From Magnetococcales bacterium (GTDB lineage Bacteria > Pseudomonadota > Magnetococcia > Magnetococcales > JADFYX01): DNA of 39,280 nucleotides. The position numbers and the translations under genes are program-made. The notes below the pieces were generated by a model that made no database searches, was not told the origin of the DNA, and saw only the letters and a program-made list of their open reading frames with translations. The stretch lies in the NCBI GenBank assembly GCA_015231305.1, contig JADGBW010000019.1, forward strand, positions 1 to 39,280. Reading direction: 5' to 3'. Positions 9,513 through 17,475 of the stretch are shown here, one piece after another; the stretch's first letter is position 1, and every line of letters starts with the position of its first letter.

Positions 9513-9530
9513 GTTTTATAGCTATAAAAC
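9513..9530. repeat. 18-bp perfect palindrome upstream of the CBS gene
   Basis: GTTTTATAGCTATAAAAC is a perfect self-complementary palindrome located 27 bp after the rimI-like stop and 57 bp before the CBS-domain gene. It could be a dimeric repressor site or a weak stem at the 3' end of the tsaB-rimI transcript. A loop-free 18-bp palindrome is better suited to protein binding than to termination, but no regulator is identifiable. Confidence 0.45.
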
Positions 9531-9586
9531 TGGGTTATTGGTAATCAAATTTTTTTATAACACTGACTTTTTAAGGGGTTTATACC

Positions 9587-10045
9587 ATGTTGGTTCAAGA
9601 CGTAATGATAACAAATGTCCTTACCGCACGTGCTGAAGATTCAGTCCGCAGCATTGCTGGTACTATTTGTACAAATAAAATTAGCGGCCTTCCGGTTGTT
9701 GATGCCGACAATACATTAGTAGGTGTTGTTTCTGAAAAAGATATTCTCAACTCATTATTGCCTAGCTATTCAGAATTTCTCCATGATCCTATTCGCGGTA
9801 GAGATTTTGAAGGAATGGAGAACTCTTACAAAGAGATACTTTCTAAAACTGTTGGTGAACTTATGACCCCAAGGGCTTTCTCTGTATCTCCTGATGACCC
9901 TCTAATGAAAGCGGCATCGCAAATGGCTCTTCATAAGTTCCGCCGGATACCTGTTGTTGGTCCTGGTAACAAACTAGTGGGTATTGTTAGTTTAGGGGAT
10001 ATCCATAAGGCTATATTTAAGCGGGAACTAGACCTAAAACACTAA
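9587..10045 (+). CDS. two-CBS-domain protein
   Basis: A 152-residue stand-alone Bateman module. CBS1 spans roughly residues 8-62 (VLTARAEDSVRSIAGTI, then GLPVVDADNTLVGVVSEKDI). CBS2 spans roughly 93-148 (VSPDDPLMKAASQM, then RRIPVVGPGNKLVGIVSLGDI). Such modules bind adenine nucleotides or SAM and act as energy or ligand sensors for partner proteins. About 30 residues separate the two domains, a little longer than usual. RBS AAGGGG precedes the ATG. The transcript ends at the terminator at 10081. Family assignment is firm, but the ligand and partner are unknown. Confidence 0.9.
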   Translation: MLVQDVMITNVLTARAEDSVRSIAGTICTNKISGLPVVDADNTLVGVVSEKDILNSLLPSYSEFLHDPIRGRDFEGMENSYKEILSKTVGELMTPRAFSVSPDDPLMKAASQMALHKFRRIPVVGPGNKLVGIVSLGDIHKAIFKRELDLKH

Positions 10046-10080
10046 ATTAATGCTATGTAAGTGAACCTTTTAAATAAACA

Positions 10081-10117
10081 AAAGCATCGGGTTTTTTATG
10101 TTCCCGGTGCTTTTTTT
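10081..10117 (+). terminator. intrinsic terminator after the CBS gene
   Basis: Stem AAAGCATCGGG pairs with CCCGGTGCTTT (one G-T pair) across an 11-nt loop, followed directly by a run of seven T. It lies 36 bp after the CBS stop codon. This is a textbook Rho-independent terminator for the plus strand. Confidence 0.9.
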
Positions 10118-10160
10118 ATGGTGCATTTTTATTCTGAATGATTGATAGTTATAACTGAAT

Positions 10161-10320
10161 ATAGTGACTTCAATAAAAAACTGTACACAATAAGAGTTAC
10201 ATGTCATTCCCGCGTAGGCGGGAATCTAGAGCGACGACGTTAAACTCCCTGGATTCCCGCATACGCGGGAACGACGCCAAGTTGGTTTTAGAGTGTCTGT
10301 TTATGGATTTAAATCACTAT
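10161..10320 (-). mobile_element. MITE-like palindromic element, copy 1
   Basis: A 160-bp noncoding element whose ends, ATAGTGACTT and AAATCACTAT, are 9/10 inverted repeats. The arms stay partly complementary for about 70 bp towards the centre. It holds two hairpins: ATTCCCGC-GTAG-GCGGGAAT at 10206-10225 and TTCCCGC-ATAC-GCGGGAA at 10254-10271. The first fits the ATTCCC-N8-GGGAAT pattern of Neisseria dRS3 repeats. Relative to copies 2 and 3 this one is inverted. It has no ORF, so any movement would need a transposase from elsewhere. Together with the terminator at 10081 it fills the gap 10046-10352. Confidence 0.8.
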
Positions 10321-10352
10321 TTTATGATAATAAATTGATAAGGAGATAGGGC

Positions 10353-10823
10353 TTGGCTATTGAGATTGAGCGTAAATTTTTATTGAAAAATGACGGCTGG
10401 CGTGGCTTGGGAGTTGGCACTGTTTACAGACAGGGTTATTTATCATCTGTAAAAGAGCGGGCAGTCAGGGTAAGAGTTGCAGGAGAAAAGGCAACATTAA
10501 CCATAAAAGGAGTCAGCAAAGGCATAGCCCGTGCTGAATATGAGTATGAAATACCCATGGCAGATGCTGAAGCTATGTTAAATAATCTATGTGAAAAACC
10601 CATAATAGAGAAAACTCGCTATGTTATTAAACATGATGATAATATTTGGGAAGTAGATGAGTTTGAGGGTGATAACAAAGGCCTTTTTGTAGCAGAGGTA
10701 GAGCTAAACGAAGCCGAGCAGACTTTTACCAAACCCGACTGGGTAGGAGAAGATGTATCTGATGATAACCGCTATTTCAACGCCAATTTAATTAAACATC
10801 CTTACAGCCAGTGGACAAAATAG
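10353..10823 (+). CDS. CYTH domain protein (triphosphate tunnel metalloenzyme)
   Basis: CYTH proteins fold as a tunnel that binds triphosphate groups with divalent metal. Members include class IV adenylate cyclase, thiamine triphosphatase and inorganic triphosphatase. The defining ExExK motif is Glu4-Ile-Glu6-Arg-Lys8, followed by alternating charged strands such as RVRVAGEKATLTIKG and EVDEFEG. The 156-residue length is that of a stand-alone bacterial CYTH domain without the CHAD domain. The TTG at 10353 is chosen as start because AAGGAGA sits about 7 bp upstream and the motif must lie at the very N-terminus. The ApaH-like gene follows after 9 bp. The substrate is not determinable here; simple tripolyphosphatase activity is the most common for this form. 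Confidence 0.88.
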   Translation: MAIEIERKFLLKNDGWRGLGVGTVYRQGYLSSVKERAVRVRVAGEKATLTIKGVSKGIARAEYEYEIPMADAEAMLNNLCEKPIIEKTRYVIKHDDNIWEVDEFEGDNKGLFVAEVELNEAEQTFTKPDWVGEDVSDDNRYFNANLIKHPYSQWTK

Positions 10824-10832
10824 TTAAAAAAT

Positions 10833-11699
10833 ATGGCAACATATGCAATAGGCGACATCCACGGCTGTTTTGATGAATTACAAAACCTACTAACAAAATT
10901 AGCCTTTAATCCTAAACATGATAATCTGTGGTTTGTGGGAGACTTAATTAGCCGAGGGCCAAATTCTCTGGGGTGCTTACGGTTTATTCGTGATTTGGGA
11001 GATAGCGCAAAGGTGGTTTTGGGCAACCATGAACTCCGAGCTATTGTCGGCCTTAGTGGAAATGGCACTAAGGAGTTTAATTCATTTATGGGGTTTTTTA
11101 ATAATATCCCAGACCGTGAAGAGCTTTATAGCTGGATATGCTCCTTACCGTTGGTGCACCATGATAAGAAGCTAGGCTTTACCATGGTCCATGCTGGCCT
11201 TGCTCCCAATTGTAGTTTAGCTGATGCTCTTAACTACTCTGAAATGTTTAGCAATATATTGGCTGACAAAAAACTAACCAAAGAGTTTTTTGCCAAATCA
11301 AACAAAAAAAAAGCTTATCAACAACCAGACCCCAACAATCAACGTGATTGTCTATATTATAACGTTGAGTTAATGACCAAAATTCGTTACTGCAACAAAG
11401 ATGGTAAGCTTTTATCACCTAAAGAGGTTCGTGAAAGTAAATTGTTGGGTGAAAATGGTGAACCTCACAAAGGTTCACCCTATCAAGCGTGGCATAAACA
11501 CCGTATTTGGCAGGCAGATGAAAAAATAGTATATGGTCATTGGGCCGTGGCAGGTTTAACCATAGGTTCTCACCACTTTGGCCTAGACTCTGGTGCGGTA
11601 TATGGTGGTAAATTAACAGCAATGCAGCTAGACCACCCCCAACATCCCATAACCCAGGTAGACTCTCACCCCTATATTGTCATCCCGTCAAATGCTTAA
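10833..11699 (+). CDS. apaH: symmetrical bis(5'-nucleosyl)-tetraphosphatase, ApaH-like
   Basis: This metallophosphatase hydrolyses Ap4A to two ADP and in some bacteria removes NpnN caps from RNA. The metal-site motifs are GDIHG (7-11), GDLISRGPNS (36-45) and GNHE (64-67), then VHAGLAP in the middle and VYGHWAV near the C-terminus. The tail GLDSGAVYGGKLTAMQL is characteristic of ApaH. The 288-residue length is close to the E. coli enzyme. The third motif reads GNHE where the E. coli enzyme has GNHD. The gene begins 9 bp after the CYTH gene with no clear ribosome binding site, which suggests translational coupling. Here apaH is not beside apaG or ksgA. Confidence 0.9.
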   Translation: MATYAIGDIHGCFDELQNLLTKLAFNPKHDNLWFVGDLISRGPNSLGCLRFIRDLGDSAKVVLGNHELRAIVGLSGNGTKEFNSFMGFFNNIPDREELYSWICSLPLVHHDKKLGFTMVHAGLAPNCSLADALNYSEMFSNILADKKLTKEFFAKSNKKKAYQQPDPNNQRDCLYYNVELMTKIRYCNKDGKLLSPKEVRESKLLGENGEPHKGSPYQAWHKHRIWQADEKIVYGHWAVAGLTIGSHHFGLDSGAVYGGKLTAMQLDHPQHPITQVDSHPYIVIPSNA

Positions 11700-12010
11700 A
11701 GCTTGCCTTCTTTACAGTGTAGCTACCGAATTATATTGCGATATTTAGCGGCGTAAATTATGATATCTATAAGAAAAAATTGTTTTAATATCGTTCAATT
11801 TATAATTTGCACAAAAGGCAATTGCAATAACCTAAAAGAACCTACAGCCCCAAAACTTTAGGCCTTTTAATACAAAGACTTAACAATAAACCTTGGGCTT
11901 TACTCATACCTTTTAAGGAAGAGTATCTCCCTTTACCAACAAAAAATAAAAGCTTTTTTAATTAGTGCTATAAGCAGATAAAACAAATAAAAAGCAGGAA
12001 AAAATAACAG
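11700..12010. other. intergenic stretch before the kinase gene
   Basis: About 310 bp of AT-rich sequence. I see no terminator, RNA gene or repeat in it. A 33-codon open frame from an ATG at 11760 has no ribosome binding site and no recognisable content. The promoter of the kinase gene presumably lies here, but no clear -35/-10 pair stands out. Confidence 0.5.
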
Positions 12011-13486
12011 ATGGCAAGCCAAATACAAAAACCTCTCAAAAAGGGAGTAGTTTTAAATGAATGTGAAATTCTTAAGGTTCTAGGTATTGGTGCATTTGGT
12101 ATTACATACCTTGCTTATGACAAACTACTAGATAGAAAAGTAGCGATTAAAGAGTTTTTTCCCCGTGATTTTGCAACACGTAATAAAAAACAACATGTCG
12201 TTCCCAAACAAAACTCTGACCCGGAGCTATTTAAATGGGGGTTGGAGAGGTTTTTTCTTGAGGGCCGTACATTAGCAAAATTTAAACATGTTAGCATTGT
12301 GGGTGTAGTACGTATTTTTCGTGAGTTGGGATCTGCTTACCTAATTATGGACTTTGAACCAGGGTTAAGCCTTGGGGAACATATTAAAAAACAGCAACAA
12401 AGTTTATTTCAAGCTAAACGCAATTTTACTAAAGACGAAATATTTAAAATTATCCGTTATCTAAGTGGTGGTTTAAAAGCCATACATGCAACAGGCATAA
12501 TACACAGAGATATAAAACCAGATAACATTATTATTCGTGATAATGGAGTTCCTGTACTGCTAGATTTTGGCGCAGCCCGCCAAGCAATACTAGAAAAAAA
12601 TGCACAGCTTACCGTAATGGCAACCCCTGCCTACGCCCCACCTGAACAGTTTCTTCAAGATGGCAATCAAGGCCCGTGGACTGACATTTTTGCTATGGGA
12701 GCAGTATTATACCAAATGATAGGCGGGGAAAAACCTCTAGATGCCGGTGCTAGGCTGCTTGCTACTTCTGCCAACAAACCAGACCCCTATATACCTGCAA
12801 AACAAATAGGCAGAGGTAAATTTCCTAAAGAGTTTCTGCATGCTATAGACGAAGCCCTGTTAATTGACCAATCAAAAAGACCAAAATCTATCGATGATTG
12901 GCTAAAGATGATGAGAACAGTAGATAAACCAATTGTCGGTCATAATACCGAAACTGTTTTAGCACAGAAAAACTCCATTAACCAAGCTTCAAATTTCGGT
13001 GATAAAAACGTAACTAGCAGTGGTGGGCATAGCCCAAGCTGTAAAAAATGTGTATTTATAGCAGTTGTTGTGTTTCTAGTTCTTCAGCCATTTATTATTA
13101 TGGCATACAACCATTTACAACCTATAATACTAGAGAAGATTTCAGACGATAATAAAAAAACAAAAAAGAGTGCAGAAAATACAGAGCATCTATTATCAAC
13201 TAAACCTATTCAAAGAGCCTACAAAGAGACTAAAAACTTTGTATCACAAATTATTAGCCCAACCCAAAAAGCAAATAAATTTAGCTTAACAATTAAAACA
13301 AAACCTGCAAAAGCTCGTATAAGAATATTAAATATATTGCCACAATTTAAACAAGGAATGGCCCTGGTTCCTGAAAATTACCATATTGAAATTTCTCACA
13401 CTGGCTACAAGACAAAAAAAATGTGGATAAAGATTAAAAATAGAGATAGGGTTCTAAATATTGAACTTATTAAACAGCATAATTAA
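12011..13486 (+). CDS. membrane-anchored Ser/Thr protein kinase with C-terminal PEGA-like domain
   Basis: A Hanks-type kinase of 491 residues that appears catalytically complete: glycine loop GIGAFG (25-30), ATP-binding Lys47 (VAIKEFF), a probable helix-C Glu84, catalytic HRDIKPDN (165-172), DFG (185-187) and APPEQF (209-214). A single transmembrane helix lies at about 347-366, so the kinase is cytoplasmic. The C-terminal 65 residues (424-489), with FSLTIKTKPAKARIRI and HTGYKTKKMWIKI, resemble a PEGA domain on the far side of the membrane. AGGAAAAAATAACAG precedes the ATG. The FHA gene follows 45 bp later and is a plausible phosphothreonine reader. The PWTDIFAMGAVLY segment is typical of proteobacterial kinases; no secretion-system genes are nearby. 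Confidence 0.92.
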   Translation: MASQIQKPLKKGVVLNECEILKVLGIGAFGITYLAYDKLLDRKVAIKEFFPRDFATRNKKQHVVPKQNSDPELFKWGLERFFLEGRTLAKFKHVSIVGVVRIFRELGSAYLIMDFEPGLSLGEHIKKQQQSLFQAKRNFTKDEIFKIIRYLSGGLKAIHATGIIHRDIKPDNIIIRDNGVPVLLDFGAARQAILEKNAQLTVMATPAYAPPEQFLQDGNQGPWTDIFAMGAVLYQMIGGEKPLDAGARLLATSANKPDPYIPAKQIGRGKFPKEFLHAIDEALLIDQSKRPKSIDDWLKMMRTVDKPIVGHNTETVLAQKNSINQASNFGDKNVTSSGGHSPSCKKCVFIAVVVFLVLQPFIIMAYNHLQPIILEKISDDNKKTKKSAENTEHLLSTKPIQRAYKETKNFVSQIISPTQKANKFSLTIKTKPAKARIRILNILPQFKQGMALVPENYHIEISHTGYKTKKMWIKIKNRDRVLNIELIKQHN

Positions 13487-13531
13487 TTTGTTCTTATACA
13501 GTTTTAACTGCAAAATTAGGAGTATAATTTT

Positions 13532-14110
13532 GTGAAAATGCTAGATGAAAATGGTAAATTTGACTTTAATAAACTGAAATCTTTTGCCCAAGAAAATAGC
13601 CTTGAGACATTTCTATCTGAATCTCCCCATGCTGTTTTAGTAGGTTCTGGGCTTTATAGGGGCTGGTTTGACAATAAAACATATGCACAAACTAAAGGTC
13701 GCCACGCCGAGACTATTCTTTTTCTGCAAACTCCTGAAGAAAAAAAGGAGGTTGCCAAGTTAAAAATGTTGGAAAAACATGTCTATCCACTATTTGGTAA
13801 AGTTGTTGTTTCTGAAAAGAAAAAAAATATCATAAAAATAGGAAGGTCAGCTAAAAACGATATAATATTATTAGATAAATCTATATCGGCTAAACATGCA
13901 GAAATTTATGTTCAGATGGGCAAGAAAAAACGCTTTGATATTTTTAGCATAAAAGATGTTGGATCTAGCAACACTACCATTGTTAACGGTAAACGGTTAG
14001 GCCCATTTGTGGAAAAAGATCTAAAATATGCTGATGTAATTAGTTTCGGTCGTTTTAACTTGGTACTCATTAAAGCAAAAGAGCTATATGAAAAACTGCA
14101 AAAAAAATAG
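13532..14110 (+). CDS. FHA domain protein
   Basis: A 192-residue protein whose C-terminal half (about 100-188) is a forkhead-associated domain, which binds phosphothreonine peptides. The conserved FHA residues are visible: IGRSAKNDI (strand 3-4 loop Gly-Arg-Ser), ISAKHAEI (Ser and His) and SSNTTIVNGKRL (Asn-x-Thr and Asn-Gly). The N-terminal 90 residues are not recognised; they contain a GSGLYRGWFDNKTYAQTKGRHAE segment with no membrane helix. The start is GTG at 13532, supported by AGGAG about 10 bp upstream; an ATG two codons later is too far from it. Position after the kinase suggests that it reads kinase output. No partner domain for an effector function is seen. Confidence 0.88.
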   Translation: MKMLDENGKFDFNKLKSFAQENSLETFLSESPHAVLVGSGLYRGWFDNKTYAQTKGRHAETILFLQTPEEKKEVAKLKMLEKHVYPLFGKVVVSEKKKNIIKIGRSAKNDIILLDKSISAKHAEIYVQMGKKKRFDIFSIKDVGSSNTTIVNGKRLGPFVEKDLKYADVISFGRFNLVLIKAKELYEKLQKK

Positions 14111-14449
14111 AGTGTCTAAAACCTCGTAATAGCGGTTGGGAATTGTATTTTTTACATAAATTTTATTATAGTCTGTTGTTCGTATAGTGGATGGTGTAGT
14201 GTAGTTTATCTTTTATAGTTTTATTGGCTAAATCACACTATTTTATTGGCTATACTTTTACCAATGCCTAACAACTCAAAAAAAGACTAAGGTATTAAAC
14301 AAAGCTTATTTGAGAACTTGCCTATAAACCTAAAAGAGTAAAAAAATATTAACTTAGGGATTTAATAGTAATAAATTATACAAAATATTATTGTCAATAC
14401 TCTCTAAGTTCAATTTTGTAAAAGCCGCATATAGAGGACGACTTTTGCT
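14111..14449. other. intergenic stretch before the GGDEF gene
   Basis: About 340 bp of AT-rich sequence. It contains a short direct repeat, TTTTATTGGCTA, occurring twice near 14218 and 14240, possibly a binding site pair. No terminator, RNA gene or credible ORF is visible. Confidence 0.4.
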
Positions 14450-16243
14450 ATGTTTAGTATTATTCCCACAGTAGTTATTCTGGGTATTCTAGTGCTTATT
14501 TGGCACCACAGAAAAACCCGGCGGATAATTCCCAAACAAGGTGCGCCATTCATCATAAGCGGCCTGTTAATTCTTCTTATAGGTTATCTTCTAAATTTTA
14601 TTTCTCTGTATTTCACAAACTTAGGTATACCAGATATAGATCCCGTACAGTATACTAACTCCCTTGGTTTTCTTTTGCTTGGTGTTGGAACATATCGTTG
14701 GATTCCGGCAGTTACTTGCCTTGAAGAAGTAGAGCAATTTTCACAAGAGTTGGTAAATTCATACTCGCGTTTAGAGGCTTACAATAACAAACTAAAAGAA
14801 GAGAGAGAGCTTTCCCAGTCAGTATCCCACACTGCCCATGATGCCATCATATCTATAGATGAAAATGGTATTATCTCTCTCTGGAATAATGGTGCAACCA
14901 ATATTTTTGGCTACAAAGCTATTGAGATAATAGGACAACCCATTACAAAGCTAATACCAGAAAAATACAGAGAACAACTGCTTGTCGGAATTAAACAGGT
15001 AAATGATACTGGAAGTAGTAATATTATAGGCTCAGTAATGGAGTTTGAAGGTCTCAACAAAAATGGCCAACTAGTTCCCCTGGAGATTTCAATTGCTACA
15101 TGGATGCAATCTGGCTACCGCTATTATGCAGCAGTAATGCGTAATATTACCGAACGCAAAGAGTCTGAGAAGGGTAATGAACGTATTGAACAATCAAGAG
15201 TTGCAATTAGCTCGCTATTAAGAATTTCCCTAGAATCTATTCCGTTAGAAGAGCAACTAGAGAAAGCATTAAACGTTATACTCTCCGTACCGTGGTTATC
15301 TTTGCAGTCTAAGGGGTCCATTTTTCTTATGGACGATGAGACCAACGAATTGGTATTAGTGGTACAAAGTGGTTTAGCAGACCATCTTTTAACAGCCTGT
15401 GCCAGACTGCCAATGGGGTATTGTTTGTGTGGCCGAGCTGCCCAAGAGAAAAAACTTATATATTCAAACTGTTTAGACCACCGTCACGAAGTAACATTTG
15501 ATGGTATTCAACCCCACGGTCATTACTGTGTTCCTGTTATGTTTCAAGGTAAACTTTTAGGGGTAGTAAATAGTTACATTCCTCATGGTCATGAAAGAAA
15601 CCCTGAAGAGACAGAGTTTCTACAGGCAATGGCTAACACTATGGCAGGTCTTATAGAACGCAAAAGAATGGAAGAGAGGCTGTCCCATGTTGCCCATCAT
15701 GACTCTTTAACAGGTCTACCCAACAGGCTGCTATTTATTGAACACTTAACAAAACAGGTTGCCCGTGCTAGCCGTGATAAAACTATTTTAGCAGTTCTAT
15801 TTATGGACCTTGACCGCTTCAAACAGGTCAACGACACTATGGGCCACGATATTGGAGACCTATTATTAATTGAAGTTTCAGCGCGGATTAAAACCTGCCT
15901 GCGCGACTCCGACATGATCGCAAGGTTAGGTGGTGACGAGTTTACTATTTCCCTGCCGTTTATCCAAACTCGTGATGATGCTGGTCTTGTAGCACAGAAA
16001 ATAATAACTGAGTTGGGCAAACCATTTTTCTTAAAAAATCATGAATGTAATATCGGTTCTAGTGTTGGTATAAGTATTTTACCAACCGATGGAGAGTCCC
16101 CTGATGAACTACTAAAAAAAGCTGATATTGCTATGTATGTGGTTAAAAAAGAAGGTAGAAATAACTTCAAATTTTACACTGATGAAATGGTAGGAGAAGA
16201 AAAACCAGAAGAAAAACCAGAAGAAAAACCAGAGGAAAGTTAA
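14450..16243 (+). CDS. membrane-bound PAS-GAF-GGDEF diguanylate cyclase
   Basis: This protein probably makes cyclic di-GMP from two GTP. Of its 597 residues, two or three N-terminal hydrophobic segments (about 3-18, 33-56 and perhaps 71-87) anchor it. A PAS domain spans about 122-235 (DAIISIDENGIISLWN), a GAF domain about 255-402, and the cyclase domain about 411-585. The active-site GGDEF is intact at 494-498. An RDSD inhibitory site at 485-488 lies five residues upstream, so product inhibition is expected. The GAF segment contains several Cys and His residues (CLCGRAAQ, HGHYC), which might bind metal or haem, but this is speculation. The C-terminus ends in a Glu/Lys/Pro repeat. No EAL domain is present. 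It meets the Bax1-like gene tail to tail with 2 bp between. Confidence 0.93.
   Translation: MFSIIPTVVILGILVLIWHHRKTRRIIPKQGAPFIISGLLILLIGYLLNFISLYFTNLGIPDIDPVQYTNSLGFLLLGVGTYRWIPAVTCLEEVEQFSQELVNSYSRLEAYNNKLKEERELSQSVSHTAHDAIISIDENGIISLWNNGATNIFGYKAIEIIGQPITKLIPEKYREQLLVGIKQVNDTGSSNIIGSVMEFEGLNKNGQLVPLEISIATWMQSGYRYYAAVMRNITERKESEKGNERIEQSRVAISSLLRISLESIPLEEQLEKALNVILSVPWLSLQSKGSIFLMDDETNELVLVVQSGLADHLLTACARLPMGYCLCGRAAQEKKLIYSNCLDHRHEVTFDGIQPHGHYCVPVMFQGKLLGVVNSYIPHGHERNPEETEFLQAMANTMAGLIERKRMEERLSHVAHHDSLTGLPNRLLFIEHLTKQVARASRDKTILAVLFMDLDRFKQVNDTMGHDIGDLLLIEVSARIKTCLRDSDMIARLGGDEFTISLPFIQTRDDAGLVAQKIITELGKPFFLKNHECNIGSSVGISILPTDGESPDELLKKADIAMYVVKKEGRNNFKFYTDEMVGEEKPEEKPEEKPEES
16196..16231 (+). 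repeat. three 12-bp tandem repeats encoding EEKP
   Basis: GAAGAAAAACCA is repeated three times without mismatch at the 3' end of the GGDEF gene and encodes (Glu-Glu-Lys-Pro)3. In-frame 12-bp units can change copy number by slippage without a frameshift, so the acidic tail length may vary between strains. Confidence 0.85.
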
Positions 16244-16245
16244 AA

Positions 16246-17475
16246 CTACCTTGCAGCTATAAGAAAACTTTCCAAAGCCTTAACAACCCGTTTAACAGGG
16301 GGGAAAGCGTTAAAGGTAAGGCCGTGGTTTTTAAACCATGGTGATCTCTCTAACATTTTTAATGTGGGAGGATCTTTCTTTAAAAAAAGATCTGCTCCAA
16401 TAACCAGAGCAACTTTCTTTTTTAAACCATCCATATGTTTAAGCCGTCTTATCATTGCCCCTTTATGCCAACGGTGAAATAACTCTAAATGGACAACTTG
16501 GCCAGATTCATGACGAAATGAAAAGTCTGGAATTGCCAACTCTTGTTTACCAAGATCAAGAAGTGGAGATATTTTTTGTATCTTCCACCCCACAACTTCC
16601 TTTTTAAACTGCTGGGCAAATATTTTAAACTCATCTGGAACATAAGCGGTGGTTAAACGGTAATGAGATACTAGTCCATCGTTATTGTCCAACTGTAGAG
16701 TACCCGACCTCTCCTCTGGCTTAACCGTAGCAGTTAAAGACCACTCGTTTAACAAAACCACAACCGGCAACAAATTTGCCATTCGCAAACCATACTTACG
16801 GGTTTGGTCAAAAAGGCTTAAAGGACCGTCTAGCTCCAAGCGATAATTATCTCCCTTCTCTTTGTAAACCCTGGCAAGAAGGCGGAAAAACCTTAGATAA
16901 CGAAAGAAAAACCTCCTTTTGCCAACATCGGCCTCTTTAAATGTGATACTCATTTTAGATGAGTTAAAAAGCAAACCTTGAGCTTGTGCCAAATTATAAC
17001 GGTGGATCAACTTAGCAGCAATAACAGCCTCAAAAGATTGTAAAGGTTGGCGAATAGGCAGATCGCCATGAAGAGATGCCGCTAACTCGTCTGCGTCTTG
17101 TTCGTACTTTTGCCCTACAGCTTGGCGAAAATGGGTAAGGCTATCCATTTTAGAGTCGTTGCTCTCTAACAGTTTAGCAGCCGTTGCAAACACCTTTGCA
17201 CGAAAAGGGGCCACGTCTTTATCTGGTTCACGAAAAATACAACGGTCTAACAGCAGCTTATTTATACCCTTAGCTATTAGTGGAGACCTGTGAGCATTTA
17301 TAATTGGCTGGGCAAGATCTGCTAAATCCTCCCGGCTCTGCCCCTCACCTGTAATATAAAGGTCTGATAACTCTTCTACCAAATTTAGGGTGATTTTATC
17401 TTCAACATTTAAAAATCTTGGGAAAATGCGAGACTGGCGATTGCGGTTAAAACGTATGAGATCTTTAGTCAGCAT
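16246..17475 (-). CDS. Bax1-like nuclease (DUF790), partner of XPB helicase
   Basis: A 409-residue DUF790 protein. The N-terminus MLTKDLIRFNRNRQSRIFPRF is the family's usual opening. In archaea the DUF790 protein Bax1 is a structure-specific endonuclease that binds XPB and cuts bubble DNA. A nuclease-like core is visible late in the protein: AIPDFSF with Asp317, then VVHLELFHRWH with Glu331 and a basic segment MIRRLKHMDGLKKK. This resembles a PD-(D/E)xK arrangement, though the final Lys position is not clear. It overlaps the 3' end of the upstream XPB-type gene by 11 bp, so the pair is one operon. Nuclease activity of this member is inference from family and context. Confidence 0.85.
   Translation of the reverse strand: MLTKDLIRFNRNRQSRIFPRFLNVEDKITLNLVEELSDLYITGEGQSREDLADLAQPIINAHRSPLIAKGINKLLLDRCIFREPDKDVAPFRAKVFATAAKLLESNDSKMDSLTHFRQAVGQKYEQDADELAASLHGDLPIRQPLQSFEAVIAAKLIHRYNLAQAQGLLFNSSKMSITFKEADVGKRRFFFRYLRFFRLLARVYKEKGDNYRLELDGPLSLFDQTRKYGLRMANLLPVVVLLNEWSLTATVKPEERSGTLQLDNNDGLVSHYRLTTAYVPDEFKIFAQQFKKEVVGWKIQKISPLLDLGKQELAIPDFSFRHESGQVVHLELFHRWHKGAMIRRLKHMDGLKKKVALVIGADLFLKKDPPTLKMLERSPWFKNHGLTFNAFPPVKRVVKALESFLIAAR

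Noticed and set aside
11760-11861. 33-codon open frame in the gap before the kinase gene
   Set aside because: No ribosome binding site, no recognisable sequence, and length expected by chance.
12011-14110. Kinase and FHA protein as part of a type VI secretion locus
   Set aside because: Kinase-FHA pairs occur in such loci, but no Tss sheath, baseplate or tube genes are in the window.
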